Below are positions 17,850-26,976 of a stretch of 64,000 bases of DNA, piece by piece (position 1 is the stretch's first letter; the number at the start of each line of letters is the position of its first letter). The position numbers and the translations under genes are program-made. The DNA comes from Shimia gijangensis (lineage in GTDB: Bacteria; Pseudomonadota; Alphaproteobacteria; Rhodobacterales; Rhodobacteraceae). The DNA is taken from assembly GCF_900142085.1 (NCBI RefSeq), contig NZ_FQZQ01000012.1, positions 1 through 64,000 of the forward strand. The letters run 5' to 3'. The notes beneath the pieces are model-generated. The model was given only the letters and a program-made list of their open reading frames with translations. It did no database searches and was not told where the DNA came from.

Positions 17850-18437
17850 TTATCCGGCCCTTGCCCCCAGTTCGAAACTGCGCCCTGCGGAAAATGCGGT
17901 TTCAATCAGGGTGATTTCGATCACTTCAATACCGGGTTTGCCACCAAGGTGTTCAAGAAACACCAGCGCGCCATAGTCATCCGCCAATGTGCGCAACACG
18001 CCCATCATGACATGGCCAAATCCTTTGTGCGGCGAGTGGCATGTCAGGCTAAAATTGTTAACGCCGAATTCATGCAGTTCCATTTGCGGCAAAATCAGGT
18101 CATCGACGGCCAACCTGGCCCGGTCAGGCAGTTCATCCAGAGAATGCAGGAATTCCACAAAGCTTACCCCACCAAACCGCAGCAGCCGCCGCAAGGCTTC
18201 GACGTTGGGGTGAGACACAAGATATGTGCCCAGGTCTTCCAGAACAGTTTCACGAGAGACGCCAAGCGTACGTGCAGCAGCTTTGAGAACAGCTTCGGTC
18301 ACGGCATCATCATAGTGCAACATCACCTCAAAGTCGGTGAACCCGAGATCCGCGAGATGCGTCACCTCGATCCATCGCTCGCGCCCATAGCTGTCGCGAA
18401 TGAAGCATTGTATCGCCCTGTTGATCAGCCCGTGCAT
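17850..18437 (-). CDS. H-NOX-fold protein with unusual heme-site residues
   Basis: A 195-residue protein of the heme-NO-binding (HNOB/H-NOX) fold, with the typical opening MHGLINRAIQCFI and the late GFGHVMMGVLRTLA helix. Aligned by eye to canonical H-NOX, the proximal His position falls on Pro104 (FLHSLDELPDR; a nearby His98 exists), and the YxSxR heme-propionate motif reads CxSxH (C133, S135, H137). It may therefore bind heme differently or not at all. The start at 18437 follows AGGGAAG; a longer start is less likely. It is co-transcribed with the HNOBA-GGDEF gene, which it should control. Confidence 0.85.
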   Translation of the reverse strand: MHGLINRAIQCFIRDSYGRERWIEVTHLADLGFTDFEVMLHYDDAVTEAVLKAAARTLGVSRETVLEDLGTYLVSHPNVEALRRLLRFGGVSFVEFLHSLDELPDRARLAVDDLILPQMELHEFGVNNFSLTCHSPHKGFGHVMMGVLRTLADDYGALVFLEHLGGKPGIEVIEITLIETAFSAGRSFELGARAG

Positions 18438-18497
18438 AGTACTTCCCTGATTTTGGAACACTATGACCGGCAGAGGCTTAACAAAGCCCCAACATGA

Positions 18498-20252
18498 TCA
18501 ATTTTCAGGATGTATTTCCAAGCCGCCAATCCAAAGTGAATTTCGACTGCTGGGCGCGATACGATAGTCACCGTCAAGCAAACGCTGAACATTTGCATTG
18601 GACACTTTGATGTTCTGCCCGCCACGCATATCCCGCAAATACTTACCTGCGATTAGAATGTCGTCTTGCAGACGTACAGCAATCGCTTCGTAAGTGTCAT
18701 TTTGCTCAGGTAAAAACAGCACACCTTCCTGACCGGGACTGGCATTAAAGTCAGCCAAAATCAGAATGCACTTTTGAATTTCGGAGGCAGAACATGCCTC
18801 ATGCCATTCATCCAACCGATACTTGGGCAACCGGCGGAGAGCTTCGGGGTCTAAAACGGTCTCTTCGGGCAGGACCCGAAGACTGTTTAGAATTTGCGTA
18901 ATCTTGGAATCCCGTCCGCCGCTGAGGCGTTGCTCAAAGGCATGGCGTGAATCCTCGCGCTCTGCGAGATCCAAAATGCGCTGTAGCTCAGCGTGATCAG
19001 CATCCGGCAGAGCGTTCAACTGATCAACACTGCTGCGCCCGGCTTTACCCCATTCATGTGTCAGCTCCCATGCGGCCACATGGTCGGCAACGGTTTTGCC
19101 CGACAGGTAACGCGATGCCTGGCTGCGTGCAGATATTGCTTCGGGGTTGAGGATAGGTGACAGCCACAATACGCAAAGCCCCAGAACGATGCCCGCAACC
19201 CACAGATTGCTCGCCCGAATACGGCTCATCCAGTCTGTGCCAGCCAGCACAGCCAGAAAGTACAACAGCGCATAGACCGAAACGATGCCAGCCGCGACCG
19301 CAGCCGCCAGCCGATCCGGTGTCCAGCCATATTGCACAACCCGGAGCCAGACTCCGTAACAGGCCAGTGCGGCCAGAACTGGCAAAAGCAAAGCCATCGC
19401 TTTCACCACAAGCTGCATCCAACCGGCACGCGTTGCATCTGCATCAGATTTATCCAATGCCACACTGATCAGGCCAATTCCGCCCAGCGCGACAGACATA
19501 AGGGTTGCTGCCGGTGACAGGTTGCCGAACAGCTTGGCCGGATCGCTAAATGGCAATGCCAGGACGAAAATGACGACGACAACCAGAAATACTGGCAACA
19601 ACAGACGCAAAAGCCGTAGCAGCAAATAAGGTGAGAGGTACTCGCGCATTTCGTAGACCACGCGCAGCGCCAACCCAAGAACGGCACCGGTCAGCACCTG
19701 AGGCACCGGTTCGTGATCTATCAGATCGTCAATGATGGTGATTGATACCAGTGACAGTAACGCATCCGACAAGAACAATGCGGCCCAGAACACTCCGACA
19801 AAAAGCCAGGCTGCAGCGTAGCGTACAACAATGGACCACGAGACATCAAACAGGTCCAAATAACTGTTCCAATAGTGGCGATCCCACGACCAAACCGCCA
19901 GAAACGGCGTACCCAGAGCCAAAATAAGACACCAGGCCAGAAGGGAAAATCCTGTATTAAACAAGCCCTCAGAGGTTTCAAATCGCAGGCTGGCCCAGCC
20001 CAACAACAACGCCGCAGGAACCGCCAGAACCGCAGCCCCCAGAGCCGCTTTGCCCAACGGTACCGGACCATTGATCGCCAATAGCACAACAAAATACCCT
20101 GCAATTGCGGCTGACAGAACCACCAACACGTGTGGGTTGCTGATCACGTCCGGGATCACATCGACCAGAATCCAGGCCGCAAGCCCGGCCACGCCACCGA
20201 TCAGCGCCATACTGCCCCGGTCCACTGCCATTTTGGTGTCATTTGAGGTCAT
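18498..20252 (-). CDS. DUF4153-type multi-pass membrane protein
   Basis: A 584-residue protein with about ten hydrophobic segments in the first 370 residues, followed by a soluble C-terminal region of about 200 residues. Length and layout match DUF4153 proteins of alphaproteobacteria, whose function is not established. It lies 60 bases before the H-NOX gene on the same strand and may be transcribed with it. No catalytic motif is visible. The upstream 300 bases (20253-20547) hold only a terminator hairpin. Confidence 0.78.
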   Translation of the reverse strand: MTSNDTKMAVDRGSMALIGGVAGLAAWILVDVIPDVISNPHVLVVLSAAIAGYFVVLLAINGPVPLGKAALGAAVLAVPAALLLGWASLRFETSEGLFNTGFSLLAWCLILALGTPFLAVWSWDRHYWNSYLDLFDVSWSIVVRYAAAWLFVGVFWAALFLSDALLSLVSITIIDDLIDHEPVPQVLTGAVLGLALRVVYEMREYLSPYLLLRLLRLLLPVFLVVVVIFVLALPFSDPAKLFGNLSPAATLMSVALGGIGLISVALDKSDADATRAGWMQLVVKAMALLLPVLAALACYGVWLRVVQYGWTPDRLAAAVAAGIVSVYALLYFLAVLAGTDWMSRIRASNLWVAGIVLGLCVLWLSPILNPEAISARSQASRYLSGKTVADHVAAWELTHEWGKAGRSSVDQLNALPDADHAELQRILDLAEREDSRHAFEQRLSGGRDSKITQILNSLRVLPEETVLDPEALRRLPKYRLDEWHEACSASEIQKCILILADFNASPGQEGVLFLPEQNDTYEAIAVRLQDDILIAGKYLRDMRGGQNIKVSNANVQRLLDGDYRIAPSSRNSLWIGGLEIHPEN

Positions 20253-20461
20253 GTCGGCCTCCCGTCAAATTACCGCGATTTAAGAACCCACGCCAAACGC
20301 CATTGCGCCACACAGCGCCTTGGTGCCAGTTTAAGCCTGTTTTGAGGCCACGGGTAGTCTGGAATTCCTGACAATACGCGAAGTTACCTGGCCGCGGAAC
20401 TGTCTTGCAACCTGTCGGAAGAACACCAAAGCACCCAACGCATGTGCTCCCGCCCGCGAAG

Positions 20462-20491
20462 AAAAGCCATTGGCAATGCCAATGGCTTTTT
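20462..20491 (-). terminator. Strong rho-independent terminator hairpin
   Basis: AAAAGCCATTGGC, loop AAT, then GCCAATGGCTTTT: a perfect 13-base stem flanked by A and T runs on both sides. It lies 57 bases after the stop of the minus-strand MttB-like gene, whose transcript it should end; its symmetry would let it act in both directions. It is the only clear feature in the gene-free 20253-20547. Confidence 0.9.
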
Positions 20492-20547
20492 ACGGGGTTG
20501 GGCATGGCCCGCGCAAGGCGCGGGCTGGCACACCTGATCCATGCTTC

Positions 20548-22110
20548 CTAGAAATCGGTAGGGGCACCGCCCTCTTCTTTGCGCCTTGCAACAAAAGCTT
20601 CCAGCTCTTCGCGAATTGCCTCGTCCAATGGAGGAGCTTCAAAACTTTCAATGATCCGTTCGAAAATGTGATGGGCCCGTTCGGGCGTCCATACACTCCC
20701 GGCTTCTTCCCAAGCTTCGTAATTGCGCCAATCGGAAACAAACGGCTGGTAAAAGGCCGTGGCATATCGGTCCTGGGTGTGCTGAATGCCAAAAAAGTGG
20801 CCTTCATTGCCAACATCCCGGATCGCCTCAAGAGCGATCTCATCTGGTCCGGTTGCCCATAATTCGGGCTCCATATAGCGCTGGATCATTTGCAGAACTT
20901 CACAGTCCATGATGAATTTTTCAGGTGACGCAATCAGCCCACCTTCAAGCCAACCGGCTGCATGATAGATCATGTGGGCCCCTGACTGCACGGCCGACCA
21001 AAGACTGTTTGAAGTCTCCCACATGGCCTGACCATCGGGAACATTGGCGGCACACACTCCGCTGGCGCGCATCGGTAGACCGTAGAACCGGGCCATCTGT
21101 CCGGTCATCTGTGTCGCGCGCATATATTCCGGTGTTCCAAAGGCTGGCGCGCCGGATTTCATGTCGACGTTCGAGGTGAACGTACCAATCGCACAGGCCG
21201 CGCCGGGGCGGATGTATTGCGCCAGAGCCACCGCGCACAACCCCTCAGCCAAAGACTGCGCCACAGCCCCGGACATGGTCACAGGTGCCATCGCCCCTGC
21301 CAACGTAAAGGGTGTTACCACCAACCCTTGATTTCGCCGCGCCATGCGCATCCAGCCGTCCATCATCGGCTCATCATGTTTAAGCGGCGACGTGGAATTG
21401 ATATTGGTATAAAGCTTTGGGCTGGCCTGAAACTCTTCTTCGCTCCAGCCACCAGAGATACGCACCATCTCCATCGTGTCCTCGACCCGCTCGGCCCCCA
21501 ACGAATAAGTATGCGCCACTTTGTCTGTGAGCGTGAGCTTATCATACATCACATCCAGATGGCGCACGCTGGCGTGGATGTCTTGGGGTTCAACCGGATA
21601 TCCACCGACAAAATGGATACAGTTGAAATACTGAGACAGTTTGAACAGGTTGGCGCACATCTCGCGGGTGCCGGGCACTTTTCGACCAAGACGCATGTCC
21701 CAATAATTTGGAGGCGACGACACATTGCCAAACAGCATGTGATTGTCCCCAACGGTGATCTTACGATCTGGGTTGCGCGGCGTGAGCGTCCAGCTGGATG
21801 GCGCCTTGGCCACCATCTCCATGACAAAATCACGTCCCATGCGCACATTGTCACCGCGCACTGTACAACCGGCTTCCTGCAAAATTCCGCGCGCTTCGTC
21901 GTTGTAGAACTCAATGCCAATCTCTTCAAGGATACGCATGGCGCCTTCATGGATCGCCTGCACGCCGTCTTCGGTCAGAGGTTCAACCGGTTTGTCCTGA
22001 TTGACCGGAACCCGCCAGGGCATTTGCTCAATCACCCCCAAAGAGCCACGCCGGGTTGCATTGCCTGCGCGCCCGCCACCGCGCCGTCTGCGTCCTGATG
22101 TATCACTCAT
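20548..22110 (-). CDS. MttB-like trimethylamine/betaine methyltransferase (no pyrrolysine)
   Basis: A 520-residue member of the trimethylamine methyltransferase superfamily (COG5598, MttB). Non-pyrrolysine members demethylate quaternary amines such as glycine betaine or carnitine and pass the methyl group to a corrinoid protein. The frame has no internal stop, so this is a non-pyrrolysine type. The N-terminus is basic and Gly-rich (RRRRGGGRAG). The start at 22110 follows GAGGAGA with good spacing. No corrinoid protein gene adjoins it. The substrate is unknown; the carnitine and flavoprotein genes of this window suggest methylated amines. Confidence 0.85.
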   Translation of the reverse strand: MSDTSGRRRRGGGRAGNATRRGSLGVIEQMPWRVPVNQDKPVEPLTEDGVQAIHEGAMRILEEIGIEFYNDEARGILQEAGCTVRGDNVRMGRDFVMEMVAKAPSSWTLTPRNPDRKITVGDNHMLFGNVSSPPNYWDMRLGRKVPGTREMCANLFKLSQYFNCIHFVGGYPVEPQDIHASVRHLDVMYDKLTLTDKVAHTYSLGAERVEDTMEMVRISGGWSEEEFQASPKLYTNINSTSPLKHDEPMMDGWMRMARRNQGLVVTPFTLAGAMAPVTMSGAVAQSLAEGLCAVALAQYIRPGAACAIGTFTSNVDMKSGAPAFGTPEYMRATQMTGQMARFYGLPMRASGVCAANVPDGQAMWETSNSLWSAVQSGAHMIYHAAGWLEGGLIASPEKFIMDCEVLQMIQRYMEPELWATGPDEIALEAIRDVGNEGHFFGIQHTQDRYATAFYQPFVSDWRNYEAWEEAGSVWTPERAHHIFERIIESFEAPPLDEAIREELEAFVARRKEEGGAPTDF

Positions 22111-22287
22111 CGTGGTCTCCTCATGCTCTGGTCCTTTGAGCAAACACGAGACTGCATTGCGGAAATTGCAGCTTTGCGACAATTCATGTCGCATTTAAAT
22201 TGAAGCGCAGCCTGACAAATACGGAAACCGTGCGCTGATGCGTCACCGGTTTTGGTATTTCTAAGCTCTGGATCAGGTAGGCAGTAC

Positions 22288-22977
22288 CTAGGACTTAAGC
22301 CAATCTGCGATATAGCCAATATTGGGGAAAACCACATCGGCGTAAGGGGTAAGTTCTTCTTCACCAGCCACACCGGTCAGAACCGCGATGGTTTGCATGC
22401 CTGCTCTGCGCCCTGCCACAAGGTCATGTGTGCTGTCCCCGACCATGGCGACACGGGTTGGATCCAGGGCGAACTGATTAGAGAACGCTAGAAGAGGTTC
22501 AGGATCAGGTTTGGCTCCATGGCCACTATCAAAGCCAAGGATAAGATCAAACAAGGTGTCGACCCCTGCGCCACTCAGATGAGCTCGGGCGCTGTATTCA
22601 GTATCGTTTGTCATTACCCCAAGGCGCAGGCCGTGCTCTCCAAGGTTACGAAGAAACGGCTCTAACGGGACCGCTGGTGACAAAGGCGCCTCTGCGGCAG
22701 AATACATAAGAGCATTCTCAACCTCGGTTAGATTCTTGTGCGGCATGGCGCGCACGATGGCTTCAGCTGCATCGCGATTGGTGCCTGCAATGATGATACT
22801 GTGCGGCAGGAATTCTCCCGCATCCAGATCAAAATCCAACTCGTCAGCCAAACGGCGAGCCACCGCCATATCGCCTTCTGCCAGTTTCGGAATCATTTCG
22901 GCAGTCCAAGTGTTCCAGGTTGTGCCGAAATCGAACAGTGTTCCGTCTTTGTCGAATAGAATTCCATCAACGCGCAT
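22288..22977 (-). CDS. HAD-family phosphatase (phosphoglycolate-phosphatase-like)
   Basis: A 229-residue HAD hydrolase. All four motifs are seen: DKDGT (nucleophile Asp, residue 9), TND, the Lys of GAKPDPE, and GDSTHD. A helical cap region occupies about residues 18-90. It resembles Gph-like phosphatases, but the natural substrate is not readable. It lies 177 bases upstream of the MttB-like gene on the same strand, without clear operon spacing. Confidence 0.88.
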   Translation of the reverse strand: MRVDGILFDKDGTLFDFGTTWNTWTAEMIPKLAEGDMAVARRLADELDFDLDAGEFLPHSIIIAGTNRDAAEAIVRAMPHKNLTEVENALMYSAAEAPLSPAVPLEPFLRNLGEHGLRLGVMTNDTEYSARAHLSGAGVDTLFDLILGFDSGHGAKPDPEPLLAFSNQFALDPTRVAMVGDSTHDLVAGRRAGMQTIAVLTGVAGEEELTPYADVVFPNIGYIADWLKS

Positions 22978-23049
22978 GAGAGCCCTCTGAATATGTCAAA
23001 TGCACCCTGCCTGCCGATTTTGAGCGGCACAAGTGCAGAAAAGCCTCAA

Positions 23050-23334
23050 TCACGTCCAGTGACGCCTGCTTTGCCCGGCCAACACCTGCGCGGCTTCCAT
23101 TGGCGCCTCATAGGCTTGCGAAACACTATCACAAAACGCCATGACCCAGGCATCATCCATCGTCAGGAACTCAAGAACTGAAACTTGAAAATCGCTGGTT
23201 GCAGCCTGTGTCTTCAAGTCCCCCACCGAAGCGCCTGTACTTCCAAGAAACACCGGCAACAGCTCATCATTTGTAACCAGCCAGGCCAGAGCCTTAAGTG
23301 CCAGAGTTTCAGCGACATCTTTGGTCATTACCAT
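23050..23334 (-). CDS. DUF3572-family small protein
   Basis: A 94-residue protein of the DUF3572 family of alphaproteobacteria, with the pattern ALKALAWL near the start and LEFLTMDDAWV in the middle. Function unknown. It is divergent from the pleD-like gene, a pairing I recall as common in this order. The first ATG at 23334 and a second at 23328 are both possible starts; neither has a strong ribosome binding site. Confidence 0.8.
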   Translation of the reverse strand: MVMTKDVAETLALKALAWLVTNDELLPVFLGSTGASVGDLKTQAATSDFQVSVLEFLTMDDAWVMAFCDSVSQAYEAPMEAAQVLAGQSRRHWT

Positions 23335-23413
23335 TTTTGCGACTTTCGAAATCTTTTCTTAACCAATCCGAATACAAAATGAATAAACCCGATTGCAAGC
23401 TTCAGGTAGGCTC

Positions 23414-24838
23414 ATGCCCGGCAAAATATTGATAATAGACAGTGTACCGACCAATCGCATTGTGATGAAGGTCAAACTGTGCAGCGCGTTTTATCAGGTC
23501 GTCCAGGCTGGCACCCTGAACGAAGCCCTGAACATTATCCGCATTGATGAGCCGGATCTTGTCGTTGTGGGCTCTGAAAATGCCCGAGATAACGAAGGCT
23601 TGAACCTTTGCGCTTCGTTAAAGGCGTCAACTGAATCTGCTTCGATACCGATGCTTTTGTTGACCGCGCGCACATCCCGAGAATTTCGCATGAAGGCTTT
23701 GCAAGCCGGCGCTGACGATGTGTTTGCAAAACCAGTGAAAGAAGCCGCTTTGCTGGCACGCATCCGGTCACTGTTGAGGACCCGAGACGTGAACGAAGAG
23801 TGGCGCCTAAAGGATCGAACATCACGGGTGCTGGGATTTGCCGAACAGCCAATATCGCTGTTTGAAAATCAGGCCACGATCCTGTTTGCAACACCTGACA
23901 AAAGCACAGGATTGAGGTGGCGCACCCACATTAAGCCGCTTGTGCCTTTTGCCTTGTTGCAAAAGCCGCTGTGCGAGACGCTCAGCGCGATGGCCAAGAT
24001 CGCCACGCCGGATGCCTTTGTGATAGCGTTGGATGCATCAGCGCCGGAAGAGGGTCTTCGGCTCTTGGCGGAAATTCGCGCCCGCGCGACGACACGCCAT
24101 TGCGGCGTTCTGGTGGTTTTAGAAAACGACAGATCGGATACCTTGATCGACGCTTTGGACCTTGGGGCCAATGACGTCATGGCGCATGGGTTCGACCCAG
24201 AGGAAATGGCCGTTCGTCTATCGAGTATTGTGAAACACAAGCGGTTTCGTGACGGGCTGAGACGTAACGTTCAAGAGGGTCTTGAGGCTGCTGTCACTGA
24301 TCCCCTGACCGGATTATTTAACCGTCGCTACGCATTGCCCCACCTCAAACGCATCGCCGAATTTAGCAGCCGCACCAAACGCGACTTTGCAGTTATGGTG
24401 GCTGATCTGGACCACTTTAAGGCCATCAATGACCGATATGGTCACGTCGCAGGAGACAGGGTTTTAGAGGTTTTGTCCGGACGTCTGCGCGATACATTAC
24501 GCCCGGTCGATCTTTTGGCGCGAATAGGGGGCGAAGAGTTTCTGATCGTTCTGCCTGCCACAGACCGCGCAACCGCCCGCAATATGGCAGACCGTTTGTG
24601 TCGTGTCATCAACCGAGAGCCGGTGCATATTCAGAAATCGGACATTCAAATTCCGGTAACCGTCAGCATCGGTGTTGCCATGGCCAGTGACCACAGTTCA
24701 ACCGGCGAAATTAGTGGCACCGCATTGTTGGATCACGCAGACCGCGCATTGTACGGTGCCAAGTCCACGGGTCGCAATCAGGTAACCCTAGAGGCAGCCG
24801 CACGCCCGGTTCTGAACCACACTGCGCGCGGTCACTAA
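23414..24838 (+). CDS. pleD: PleD-type response regulator with diguanylate cyclase domain
   Basis: A 474-residue protein with two receiver domains (about residues 1-120 and 150-275) and a GGDEF domain (about 290-465). The cyclase motif is GGEEF and the inhibitory site RPVD lies five residues upstream, so it should make cyclic di-GMP with feedback. In the first receiver the phosphoacceptor Asp position reads VVVGS, without an Asp; the second has VIALDAS, so phosphorylation would have to use the second or another site. The start at 23414 follows AGGTAGG. In Caulobacter PleD it is the first receiver that is phosphorylated, so this protein may behave differently. Confidence 0.88.
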   Translation: MPGKILIIDSVPTNRIVMKVKLCSAFYQVVQAGTLNEALNIIRIDEPDLVVVGSENARDNEGLNLCASLKASTESASIPMLLLTARTSREFRMKALQAGADDVFAKPVKEAALLARIRSLLRTRDVNEEWRLKDRTSRVLGFAEQPISLFENQATILFATPDKSTGLRWRTHIKPLVPFALLQKPLCETLSAMAKIATPDAFVIALDASAPEEGLRLLAEIRARATTRHCGVLVVLENDRSDTLIDALDLGANDVMAHGFDPEEMAVRLSSIVKHKRFRDGLRRNVQEGLEAAVTDPLTGLFNRRYALPHLKRIAEFSSRTKRDFAVMVADLDHFKAINDRYGHVAGDRVLEVLSGRLRDTLRPVDLLARIGGEEFLIVLPATDRATARNMADRLCRVINREPVHIQKSDIQIPVTVSIGVAMASDHSSTGEISGTALLDHADRALYGAKSTGRNQVTLEAAARPVLNHTARGH

Positions 24839-24946
24839 GGCATCTTGACGTTCGGAAACTAAGGCCTGCTGTCAGGACACTTACGATAACAACGTATTAT
24901 GAGCGTATCGAGACAGGTTAATGAACCCAGACAATCGCCAGGCACT

Positions 24947-25453
24947 TTAGTCCGTTTTTGGCCCTCGATCACGGCGACTTCGGCGCTCGTTCAAAACCTC
25001 GCGAAGTCTTTCGGCATAGTCCTGACGTTGCTCCACGCTCATTTTTCCAACATGGGTCACCCAGATGTCATAAGCAATTTGTCGGCGATCCCAACTTGCT
25101 TGATCCAATGCTTCGCGCGCCATCGACACAGCATCGGGATCATAAGGATCGCCATTCAGCGCCGAAATAAGAGTCTCGTATCGAATTTTTTCGACCTTGC
25201 GATCAGACGCATGTTTGCGATGCGCCGCGCGGATTTTTTTACCCACATCGCGGCGTTCTTCCCATGACAAGGCAAGAGCGATCGGTGACTGCGGACCATC
25301 ACTATAGGCATCAGGTCCCCGTCCCTTGCCGCCATGACTCAGGGCAGCACCAAGAACCAACCCGATTATGATTAAGTTCAGAGCCAAAGAGACGATCAAC
25401 AGAATTCGCACACTGCGTCGCATGCGTGGCTTTTTGGTAGCTTCGTCCGACAT
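24947..25453 (-). CDS. Periplasmic heavy-metal-sensor-like (CpxP/Spy-like) protein
   Basis: A 168-residue protein with one N-terminal membrane segment (about residues 15-37) and a charged helical remainder, matching small periplasmic metal sensors or CpxP-like chaperones. It has LTXXQ-like character in EQRQDYAERLREVL. The ATG at 25453 lies five bases after the stop of the putative anti-sigma gene, with GAGGAG 8 bases upstream. It is the last gene of the sigma operon and could sense an envelope or metal stress. No metal-binding site can be named with confidence. Confidence 0.75.
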   Translation of the reverse strand: MSDEATKKPRMRRSVRILLIVSLALNLIIIGLVLGAALSHGGKGRGPDAYSDGPQSPIALALSWEERRDVGKKIRAAHRKHASDRKVEKIRYETLISALNGDPYDPDAVSMAREALDQASWDRRQIAYDIWVTHVGKMSVEQRQDYAERLREVLNERRSRRDRGPKTD

Positions 25454-25458
25454 TTCGA

Positions 25459-25830
25459 TCACTCCTCAAGCCCGTAGTTGCTTCCACCTTCGAGGTAGGC
25501 AAGGTAAATTTCTGTATCTGCACCGATAAGACTGGCCACTCCATTGGGCAACAGCTCGGGTGTCGCGACAAATCCGACCCAGACCCCCGCCACAGTGGCT
25601 GCCGCCAGTCCAGTCACGGAAGGCCAGCCCCCCAACGCGCCAAAGAGCTGCGCGAAAACACTTTTACGAGGTTTGTCACGACGTTTCAAAGGGTCAAGCG
25701 TGGGTTGTAGTGCCTCAGCGTCAGCCAAAACCCGTGCCAACAAATCAGGGCGCGCCGCGGCCCGGTCATCCGTTCTGGCAGCTTCAAAAAGTGCGTCCAG
25801 CATATCGTTGTCCTGATCAGACTTAGTCAT
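25459..25830 (-). CDS. Single-pass membrane protein, probable anti-sigma factor
   Basis: A 123-residue protein with a charged N-terminal cytoplasmic part (about 1-70), one membrane segment (about 72-92) and a short periplasmic tail. Its start overlaps the end of the sigma factor gene by 8 bases, the arrangement seen for ECF sigma/anti-sigma pairs. No ZAS zinc motif (HxxxCxxC) is present, so it would be a zinc-less type. Function is inferred from position and layout only. Confidence 0.6.
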   Translation of the reverse strand: MTKSDQDNDMLDALFEAARTDDRAAARPDLLARVLADAEALQPTLDPLKRRDKPRKSVFAQLFGALGGWPSVTGLAAATVAGVWVGFVATPELLPNGVASLIGADTEIYLAYLEGGSNYGLEE

Positions 25831-26407
25831 CCGTGTACCCCAGTTCTTCTCGTCGGCCGCTCAAGGCCTTGGCCAAAGCCCGTTTTCCCCGCGCCGTCAG
25901 GCTTTCAACCGCCTCGACGCTAATCTCCATGATCTCGGAAATATCGGGATTCCCAAGACCATCAATGTGGCGCAGGACCACCGCTTCACGTTGCCTGTCT
26001 GACAGGCTGTTCAGCGCCTCTTGCAAAGCATCCATGCGTGCCCGGTTCTGAAGCATTTCGACAGCCGAAGCGGCATCGTCTTCAGGCTCTGGCACTGCAT
26101 CCAGCGCAACACCGCGCGTTTTGCGCAAACGATCTGTGCACAGGTTTGCGACGACACGATATAGCCAAGTTGTGATCTTGGCCTCGCCCTGTCGCCAATC
26201 TGGAGCGATTTTCCACAGGCGAACCAAGGCTTCCTGCGCCACGTCTTCGGCTTCGGCACGATCTCCGAGCATTCTGTAAGCGTGACTGAACACCCGAGGC
26301 GTCAGGCGCAAAGTCAACACCCGGGCGGCCGCAGAATCTCCGTTCGCGTAGAGAACAATCAACGCGTCGTCTGAGATTTCATCTTGTGCATCCAAAGGCA
26401 TGCTCAT
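25823..26407 (-). CDS. ECF-type RNA polymerase sigma factor
   Basis: A 194-residue sigma-70-family protein with region 2 (DRAEAEDVAQEALVRLWK, about residues 52-69) and region 4 (SDRQREAVVLRHIDG, then the helix-turn-helix through SVEAVESLTARGKRAL). This directs RNA polymerase to a specific set of promoters. It is the first gene of a three-gene overlapping unit with the putative anti-sigma and the metal-sensor-like gene. ATG at 26407 is given; ATG at 26401 with GGGAG 8 bases upstream is equally possible. Confidence 0.88.
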   Translation of the reverse strand: MSMPLDAQDEISDDALIVLYANGDSAAARVLTLRLTPRVFSHAYRMLGDRAEAEDVAQEALVRLWKIAPDWRQGEAKITTWLYRVVANLCTDRLRKTRGVALDAVPEPEDDAASAVEMLQNRARMDALQEALNSLSDRQREAVVLRHIDGLGNPDISEIMEISVEAVESLTARGKRALAKALSGRREELGYTDD

Positions 26408-26487
26408 CGCTCCCAATGCCTAGCCCGTCCTCGCTGTCGTGACAATCATGCTGGGCGGCCCACCGTGGCAGGCCGCCCGAGTTCCAA

Positions 26488-26976
26488 TCAGTTCTGTTGC
26501 TTTTTGTTTTTTCGGTGGTCGCGCATTTTGGCCTGGGCTTCTTCAAACTCAGCCTGAGAAATCGCGCCATCACCGTCTGTGTCGAAACGACCAAACATCT
26601 TGTCTGTACGTTTTCCGTTGGGCTTCATTTCTTCAAAACTCAGCTTACCGTCACTGTCGGCATCTTTTTTGTCGATCATCCGCTTGCTGACTTTAGGCGC
26701 ATATTCTTTGGCCATTTCGATCATGTGAGCTTCCATCTCTTCGGCATCCAAGAACCCGTCACCATTGGCGTCAGCTTTGTCAAACCGCGCTTTGCCCATG
26801 GCCGCCATCTCATCCTGAGTGACTTTGCCGTCGCCATTGACGTCCAGATCTTCGAAATTCATCATCGGCATCATACCGCGTGGTCCGCCCATGCCCCAAC
26901 CTTTGGCCGAAGCAGCAACACCTGTGACACCAAGGGCTGCCACAACAACACCAGTGATAAAGAGTGCACGTTTCAT
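26488..26976 (-). CDS. Secreted EF-hand calcium-binding protein
   Basis: A 162-residue protein with a Sec-type signal peptide (about 1-24, ending ASAKG). It has four EF-hand loops: DVNGDGKVTQDE, DANGDGFLDAEE, DADSDGKLSFEE and DTDGDGAISQAE, each with the full Asp/Asn/Asp/Gly/Glu ligand set. It should bind calcium in the periplasm. It lies 80 bases upstream of the ECF sigma gene on the same strand and may be part of that stress unit or controlled by it. Confidence 0.9.
   Translation of the reverse strand: MKRALFITGVVVAALGVTGVAASAKGWGMGGPRGMMPMMNFEDLDVNGDGKVTQDEMAAMGKARFDKADANGDGFLDAEEMEAHMIEMAKEYAPKVSKRMIDKKDADSDGKLSFEEMKPNGKRTDKMFGRFDTDGDGAISQAEFEEAQAKMRDHRKNKKQQN

Noticed and set aside
21217-22098. 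Plus-strand frame of 293 codons
   Set aside because: Antisense to the MttB-like gene; no ribosome binding site or domain.
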